This document shows, in pieces, positions 7,425-11,287 of a stretch of 11,287 nt of DNA. The first letter of the stretch is position 1. Each line of letters opens with the position of its first letter. The DNA is taken from positions 267,765-279,051 of the forward strand of contig DIWZ01000032.1 of assembly GCA_002435955.1 (NCBI GenBank), in the 5' to 3' direction. The position numbers and the translations under genes were made by a program. The stretch comes from Pelobacter sp. UBA6093. GTDB taxonomy: Bacteria > Desulfobacterota > Desulfuromonadia > Desulfuromonadales > Syntrophotaleaceae. The notes beneath the pieces were generated by a model. That model was given only the letters and a program-made list of their open reading frames with translations, was not told the origin of the DNA and ran no database searches.

Positions 7425-7897
7425 TGGGGATGCAGGGCGACGGCTGTGCCGTAGGCGAGCACCTCGATACTGCCGATGCGGTTGCGTCGGTTGGCCGCGT
7501 TGCCGATGGCGGCGGTTTCCAGTCGTAGATTGACGACCATCTGGGCGCCCCTGGCCGTGGCCTGCTCCTTCATGCGCAAAATGGCTTCGCGCCGGGCCCG
7601 GTCCACCAACGATTCGTAGGCCTTGACCCGTCCGCCGAAGATATTACGCAGCATGGCCAGCAGGCGTTTGAAATAGTCGATGGAAATAACGACGCTGCCG
7701 GCCACCAGGAAGGTATCCTTGACCCGACCCTCGCTGAAATAGGCCTCGGCGGTCATGACCTGGAACTGCAGCTGCTCACGTTCCCGCCGGAGGATGGAGG
7801 CGTAGTGCTTGCGCTCGGCGTAGGAACCGGCCGCATAGCCCAAGGTTACCAGCATCGCAAACAGGCTCAGGTCCAGATGATTGATGACAAACTCCAT
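7421..7897 (-). CDS. Membrane-anchored YbjQ/UPF0145-domain protein
   Basis: This 158-residue protein has an N-terminal hydrophobic segment at about 9-25, a charged linker rich in Arg and Glu (27-45), and a YbjQ-like domain at about 45-156. Domain hallmarks are NIFGGRVKAYESLVDRAR (85-102), GAQMVVNLRLET (117-128) and EVLAYGTAVAL (145-155), which parallel the soluble neighbour upstream. YbjQ proteins form small cytosolic oligomers of poorly known function, sometimes called heavy-metal-binding domains. Here the domain is tethered to the membrane. I chose ATG 7897 (AGGGGG upstream, 10-base gap after the previous stop) over a longer frame to 7987 that would overlap the upstream gene with non-conserved residues. 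The protease gene overlaps its stop by 4 bases. Confidence 0.85.
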   Translation of the reverse strand: MEFVINHLDLSLFAMLVTLGYAAGSYAERKHYASILRREREQLQFQVMTAEAYFSEGRVKDTFLVAGSVVISIDYFKRLLAMLRNIFGGRVKAYESLVDRARREAILRMKEQATARGAQMVVNLRLETAAIGNAANRRNRIGSIEVLAYGTAVALHPQ

Positions 7898-7907
7898 GGC
7901 CCGCCCC

Positions 7908-8222
7908 CTACTCGACGCGCACGGCGGTGCCGTAGGCGAACAGTTCGGCGGCGCCTTGCGCCACGGAGGAGGTGGCATAACGGACATTCACCACCGCATT
8001 GGCGCCAAGCTGCCGGGCCTGTTCAACCATTCGCTTGGTGGCTTCTTCGCGGGCATCCTGCAGCAGCTCGGTATAGCCTTTGAGCTCGCCGCCGACCAGG
8101 TTCTTGAGGCTGGCCATGATATCCCGGCCAACGTGCTTGGCGCGCACGGTGCTGCCCTGCACGATGCCGAAGTGTTCGAGGATGTTTTTGCCGGGGACGG
8201 TGTTGACGTTGGTGACGATCAT
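7908..8222 (-). CDS. YbjQ/UPF0145 family protein
   Basis: This 104-residue soluble protein matches the usual YbjQ size and layout: TNVNTVPGKNILEHFGIVQG at 4-23, a conserved aspartate near 43 (GRDIMASLKNLVGGELKGY), REEATKRMVEQARQLGANAV in the middle and ELFAYGTAVRVE at the end. I chose ATG 8222, preceded by GGAGCAGGAAGC; the open frame to 8309 adds Cys/Trp-rich residues unlike the family. It is the first gene of a three-gene minus-strand operon with the anchored YbjQ protein and the M48 peptidase. No signal peptide is present, so it is cytosolic. It lacks the CxxC or His clusters expected of a classic metal site, so I do not claim metal binding. Confidence 0.9.
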   Translation of the reverse strand: MIVTNVNTVPGKNILEHFGIVQGSTVRAKHVGRDIMASLKNLVGGELKGYTELLQDAREEATKRMVEQARQLGANAVVNVRYATSSVAQGAAELFAYGTAVRVE

Positions 8223-8563
8223 GCTTCCTGCTCCTTGTCTGGTCATGGTGTTGGAATGTCGCCACCAACAGCTCGGGGCGCATACGCTTGGATATAAGGT
8301 TACAGCCACAGATTGCAGATGAATGGATAAGGATGTCGCAAAAACGCATATACCACAAAGTCGGAGATGCTGTCCGGTAGCATGGGAGACTGTCGCTTTC
8401 GCGACAATAGCAGCCGAATAATCATCCGGGTCAGGTGCGCATTCATCGGCCTGGGCAGAGCCCCCTCGCCTTGTTTTTGGTTAGGAAATCCTACTCTTTT
8501 TCAGGGGCCAGAGCAACGACAAAGATGGGCTCGAGCAGAGGGGTAAATCGGGGAAGGGTCAGG
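8223..8563 (-). promoter_or_regulatory. Intergenic leader with several hairpins upstream of the YbjQ-M48 operon
   Basis: No gene is visible in these 341 bases. On the minus strand a perfect TGTCGC/GCGACA stem with a GAAA tetraloop lies at 8406-8391, followed by an ATGCT/AGCAT stem at 8383-8367. Upstream of these are a GGGC/GCCC stem at 8453-8463 and TAGGA/TCCTA at 8482-8493. The cluster lies about 145-270 bases before the YbjQ start and may be a structured 5' leader. I do not recognise a known riboswitch, and no clear promoter or U-tract terminator was found. Confidence 0.35.
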
Positions 8564-8944
8564 TTACCGTGAGCGTTTTTCCAGATCGATTAAAAGCTGC
8601 CGCAGCTTTTTCCGATCATTTTCCAGCACCTCGTTTTTTTGTTGCAGCGATTTGTTCTCCTGCCGGAAGGAGGCCTTATCGCGCTCCAGCCGCGCGATGC
8701 TTTTCTGCTGGCTCCGGATCGTCTCCAGCAGTGCACTGATCGCCTGGGCTTTTTGGGTCCACGGGCTTTCGGGATAGGTTTTTTTGAGCGTGGTGAAGGC
8801 GGCGGGAAGTTCCCTTTTGGCGTTCACTTCAGCCATCCCCTGGACGAAAAGCTGCTGGTCGCGGGGGGTTAAAAATGCAGGCAAGGGTTGGGACGCGCAT
8901 CCACAGAGCAACACCAGAAGATATAGATAGAACAATACACGCAT
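8564..8944 (-). CDS. Small coiled-coil lipoprotein (QseG-like)
   Basis: This 126-residue lipoprotein has a signal peptide ending in the lipobox LCGC, with Cys16 as the lipidated residue. Residues 25-65 look like a tetratricopeptide-like helical pair ending in TYPESPWTQKA, and 65-125 form a strong coiled coil rich in Gln, Glu, Lys and Leu. This plan resembles the lipoprotein QseG/YfhG encoded beside the sensor kinase GlrK/QseE. Here it lies 2 bases downstream of the sensor-cyclase gene and is surely co-transcribed. I chose ATG 8944; a TTG at 8950 overlapping the upstream stop as TTGA would add two residues and is equally possible. Inferred role: periplasmic partner of the sensor. Other helical lipoproteins remain possible. 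Confidence 0.8.
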   Translation of the reverse strand: MRVLFYLYLLVLLCGCASQPLPAFLTPRDQQLFVQGMAEVNAKRELPAAFTTLKKTYPESPWTQKAQAISALLETIRSQQKSIARLERDKASFRQENKSLQQKNEVLENDRKKLRQLLIDLEKRSR

Positions 8945-8946
8945 GC

Positions 8947-10275
8947 TCAACGTTTCTCTCGACGGTCTATCAGATAATTACTGCCAGGAAGCTTCTTGAG
9001 ATACTCTTTCATCTTGGCGCATTCGCGGCCAATGGCTTCGGCCGACGGGTTACGCAGATTCTCCGAGCAGACAATGGCGATGGACATGGACAACAGAGGG
9101 AATTCCCGTTCCTCACCGTAGCGGTCATGCCCTTTGAAATAGCCGACGTTGCGATCTTCCTCGGAATAGAAATCGGGTACCATGGCATCGAATTCCCTGA
9201 TCATTTCCGAGGCAAGCGGTATGGCCCTATCGGGGGTGCTCAGGACCACGTAATCGTCGCCCCCGATGTGACCGATCATATCCCGCGGGTTGCCAAGACG
9301 GGCGACAATGTCTGAGACCATGATGCCGACCCTGGAGATAATGTCGCTGCCGGCCTGGTAGCCATAGCGGTCATTATAGGCCTTGAAGTAGTCGAGATCC
9401 ACATATATGTGGGCAAAGGGCTGACCGCTTTCAATCCGGTTTTCCAGTTCCCGGTCGATGGTAAGATTGCCGGGGAGACGGGTAAGCGGGTTGGCATCGA
9501 GATTCAAGGTCTGCAACTCACTGAGCTTCTGCTTCATTTCGGCAAAATCCCTTGCCAGGCGCCCGAACTCGTCCTGGCCATCCAGCCCGATGGGATAGTC
9601 GAAACTGCCTGCAGCGATCGCCTTGGTCGCCTGGGTGAGTCGGGAAAAGGAGCGATGGATCTTAAGCATGATCCTCACTGCCACCAGCGCGGCCAACCCG
9701 ATCCCCACAAAGGCCAGGATGAAGGTCAGGCTGTAGGCTTTGCCGCTGTCTTTGGAAAAACGGTACAGGGTTTCGTCCAGAAGCTTCTCCTGACGCAGGC
9801 GAAACCGATGGAGCGCCTCGAGGATCTGGTCGTTCAGGGGCGTGATAACCTGTGCGGAGTATTGTTCCGCTTCAGCCCATTGTTGTTCTTCCAACAGGGT
9901 TCGCTCCTGGATGCGGGCCTCATCCAATGCGGTCAATAAATTCTCAACCTGGTCAAACCGGCCGTGCAGGGGGATTTCGGACATTCGGCTACGAATAAGG
10001 GCACTTTCCTCCTGGCGCGTGTCGATCAGGGGGATCATGGAGGCATCCCGCAAAATAAGAAGCTGCTTTTCCAGGCGTTCCTGATCCAGAAGGCTTTGCG
10101 AAAGGTCGCGGGCCAGCACCATGGCCGGAAATTCATGGATGACCAACTGCTCGGACCGCTGCGTCAGGCTGCTCAGTGCCATAAGGGCATAGATAATCGC
10201 CGCCAGGCAAAAAACAACGATCAGCAAATAGCCTGCTGCAATCTTTTGAGCGACGCTGAAACGAGGCGATGCCAT
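8947..10275 (-). CDS. Membrane sensor with HAMP and variant GGDEF domain (putative diguanylate cyclase)
   Basis: This 442-residue inner-membrane protein has a first membrane segment at about 12-35, an all-helical periplasmic sensor at about 38-180 (four-helix-bundle type), a second membrane segment at about 181-202, a HAMP linker at about 203-255 and a GGDEF domain at about 260-430. NPLTRLPGN (262-270) and VDLDYFKAYNDRYGY (292-306) are clear GGDEF-family signatures. The active-site motif is GGDDY (338-342) rather than GGDEF/GGEEF, the inhibitory RxxD site reads NPRD (329-332) so its arginine is missing, and Ser310 replaces the first Asp of the usual GHxxGD stretch, with Asp311 next to it. It may make c-di-GMP with altered control, or be a reduced-activity or signalling variant. 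The start is supported by AAGGG 5 bases upstream. The lipoprotein gene follows after 2 bases. Confidence 0.9.
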   Translation of the reverse strand: MASPRFSVAQKIAAGYLLIVVFCLAAIIYALMALSSLTQRSEQLVIHEFPAMVLARDLSQSLLDQERLEKQLLILRDASMIPLIDTRQEESALIRSRMSEIPLHGRFDQVENLLTALDEARIQERTLLEEQQWAEAEQYSAQVITPLNDQILEALHRFRLRQEKLLDETLYRFSKDSGKAYSLTFILAFVGIGLAALVAVRIMLKIHRSFSRLTQATKAIAAGSFDYPIGLDGQDEFGRLARDFAEMKQKLSELQTLNLDANPLTRLPGNLTIDRELENRIESGQPFAHIYVDLDYFKAYNDRYGYQAGSDIISRVGIMVSDIVARLGNPRDMIGHIGGDDYVVLSTPDRAIPLASEMIREFDAMVPDFYSEEDRNVGYFKGHDRYGEEREFPLLSMSIAIVCSENLRNPSAEAIGRECAKMKEYLKKLPGSNYLIDRREKR

Positions 10276-10314
10276 GGTAACCCTTGTTGAAAAATTTGTT
10301 ATTGCAAAAGAATA

Positions 10315-10373
10315 CTAGGAGGCTGTCGGATTATCCATGCGCCAGCTGCAAATTCGGCTGTTTGGCCCATATT
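10315..10373 (+). repeat. Dispersed repeat R, right copy
   Basis: It matches the minus strand of 212-270 at 55 of 59 positions, starting at CTAGGAGG and ending at CATATT. It lies 40 bases upstream of the sensor-cyclase start codon, on the promoter side of that gene. It contains a CAGC/GCTG inverted repeat around TGCAAATTCG. Confidence 0.75.
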
Positions 10374-10387
10374 CCGGAACGAAAATC

Positions 10388-10563
10388 TGGCCCGAGTCAC
10401 CCCATCCTCTCGCAACAATCGTCCAGGTCCGGCAGCCCGATTATAATTCAAGGTTTGGGCCAAGTCTCTATAAAATGCCCCCCATTACACTTTCCGATCG
10501 AACTGCGATAAAACTGGATGGCATAATTCGGGAAAAGGGCCGTTTCCTGATGAACACGAGCTA
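10388..10563 (+). repeat. Second copy of the left-edge repeat modules
   Basis: The 13 bases at 10388-10400 are identical to 91-103, and 10530-10557 matches 134-161 at 26 of 28 positions (changes at 10548 and 10555). Both modules have the same order and orientation as at the left edge, although spaced further apart. The sequence between them (10401-10529) is not shared and shows no gene. CTAGGAG recurs at 10315-10321 and 10561-10567. Confidence 0.6.
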
Positions 10564-10715
10564 GGAGTCACAATACTGACATCAGTCCATTTTGTCTTCA
10601 ACGTCTTTTTGAAAGTATATGGGTATATCACCACGCCGGGTCGCGGCATTTCGCCGGACGAATCTGCGCAATACCGGGGTTAAGGCAAGCCCATTCTAAA
10701 TGTAGGGGAATTTGC
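10564..10715 (+). promoter_or_regulatory. Upstream region of the DNA glycosylase gene
   Basis: No gene is visible. A weak sigma70-like pair, TTGTCT (10592-10597) and TATATG (10616-10621) with an 18-base spacer, could drive the glycosylase gene. A short ACTGA/TCAGT inverted repeat is at 10575-10586. Neither is strong evidence. The ribosome binding site AGGGGA at 10704-10709 is convincing. Confidence 0.25.
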
Positions 10716-11287
10716 ATGGAGATATTCAGCTACAGCCCGAGGGAGCTGGATTACCTGAAGAGCAAGGACAAAAAGCTTGGCCTAGCCATTGAGCGGATCG
10801 GAACGATCAAGCGCAGGGTTATCCCGGATCTGTTCGCGGCGCTGGTTAACACCGTTATCAGCCAGCAGATTTCCACCAAAGCCGCGGCCACTGTCTGGCG
10901 CCGGATTCAGGAACGTTTTGAACCCCTCAGCCCCCAAAGCCTTTGCGAAGCTGCGTTGGAAGAGATCCAGCAATGCGGCCTGTCCTGGCGCAAGGCGGAA
11001 TATCTCAAAGGCATTGGCGAGGCGGTGGCGCAAGGGCGGTTGGCCATGACGGAATTCAGCGCATTGGACGACGCCGACATCACCAGACGCCTGTCCGCCA
11101 TGCCCGGCATCGGTATCTGGTCGGCGGAGATGCTGCTGATTTTTTCACTGCAGCGACCCGATGTCGTCAGCTGGGGAGACCTGGGCATCCGGCGCGGCAT
11201 GATGCGCCTGTACGGTTTGGAAAAACTGGACAAGACTACCTTCGACAAATATAAAAAGCGTTACTCCCCTTACGGCTCGGTTGCATC
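10716..11287 (+). CDS. AlkA-type DNA-3-methyladenine glycosylase, 3' end cut by the window
   Basis: The first 190 residues of an HhH-GPD base-excision DNA glycosylase are present; the frame is open to the window end. ALVNTVISQQISTKAA (42-57) is the conserved N-terminal helix of the family. The helix-hairpin-helix is at about 126-138 (LSAMPGIGIWSAE), and the catalytic aspartate is Asp155 in SWGDLGIRRGM. YSPYGSVA at 183-190 matches the conserved segment close to the C-terminus, so only about 15-30 residues should be missing. The enzyme would remove alkylated purines such as 3-methyladenine. It is the short (about 210-residue) form without the AlkA N-terminal domain. ATG 10716 is preceded by AGGGGA with 6-base spacing. 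It faces away from the sensor-cyclase operon. Confidence 0.92.
   Translation, partial: MEIFSYSPRELDYLKSKDKKLGLAIERIGTIKRRVIPDLFAALVNTVISQQISTKAAATVWRRIQERFEPLSPQSLCEAALEEIQQCGLSWRKAEYLKGIGEAVAQGRLAMTEFSALDDADITRRLSAMPGIGIWSAEMLLIFSLQRPDVVSWGDLGIRRGMMRLYGLEKLDKTTFDKYKKRYSPYGSVA

Noticed and set aside
134..10559. A CRISPR array from the recurring short repeats
   Set aside because: Copies are few, widely and irregularly spaced and differ in extent, and there are no cas genes.
10315..10567. CTAGGAG direct repeats as a 7-bp target-site duplication around the right repeat cluster
   Set aside because: CTAGGAGG is also present in the left copy of repeat R, so it belongs to the repeat itself.

Overview
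The window looks like chromosomal DNA of a Gram-negative bacterium with GC-rich coding regions. The evidence is a periplasmic HlyD-type adaptor, a lipoprotein signal, inner-membrane two-domain FtsX-like permease architecture and strong AGGAGG-type ribosome binding sites. The dispersed intergenic repeats remind me of those in Desulfobacterota genomes. That is memory rather than a search, so taxonomy stays open between Desulfobacterota and Gammaproteobacteria.

Layout. Positions 1-522 are non-coding and repeat-rich: a hairpin-dense stretch, pieces of at least two dispersed repeat families, a possible promoter/operator and a complete 77-bp MITE-like element. Positions 523-5146 (+) hold a three-gene export system: a MacB/LolD-type ATPase, a 787-residue FtsX-type permease and a HlyD-family adaptor. 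A CACAGAG-type inverted-repeat element lies between permease and adaptor. Positions 5340-6518 (+) encode a secreted YncE-like beta-propeller protein with a hairpin just upstream of a strong ribosome binding site. A half copy of the MITE-like element fills the convergent junction at 6519-6617.

The right half is on the minus strand. 8222 to 6618 is a compact operon: a cytosolic YbjQ/UPF0145 protein, a membrane-anchored YbjQ-domain protein, and an M48 metallopeptidase that overlaps it by an ATGA. 10275 to 8564 is a two-gene operon: a membrane sensor with HAMP and a variant GGDEF domain (GGDDY), then a small coiled-coil lipoprotein. Positions 10315-10563 contain a second repeat cluster that shares modules with the left edge. 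A plus-strand AlkA-type DNA glycosylase starts at 10716 and runs off the window end.

How the genes work together. The ATPase, permease and adaptor should form a tripartite exporter; no outer-membrane channel is present here. The two YbjQ proteins and the protease look like one membrane-associated unit of unknown role. The sensor-cyclase and lipoprotein look like a c-di-GMP signalling module whose sensor/lipoprotein pairing recalls GlrK-QseG. The most unusual non-coding structure is the 77-bp element, whose alternative hairpins would lie in the exporter operon's leader if the proposed promoter is real.
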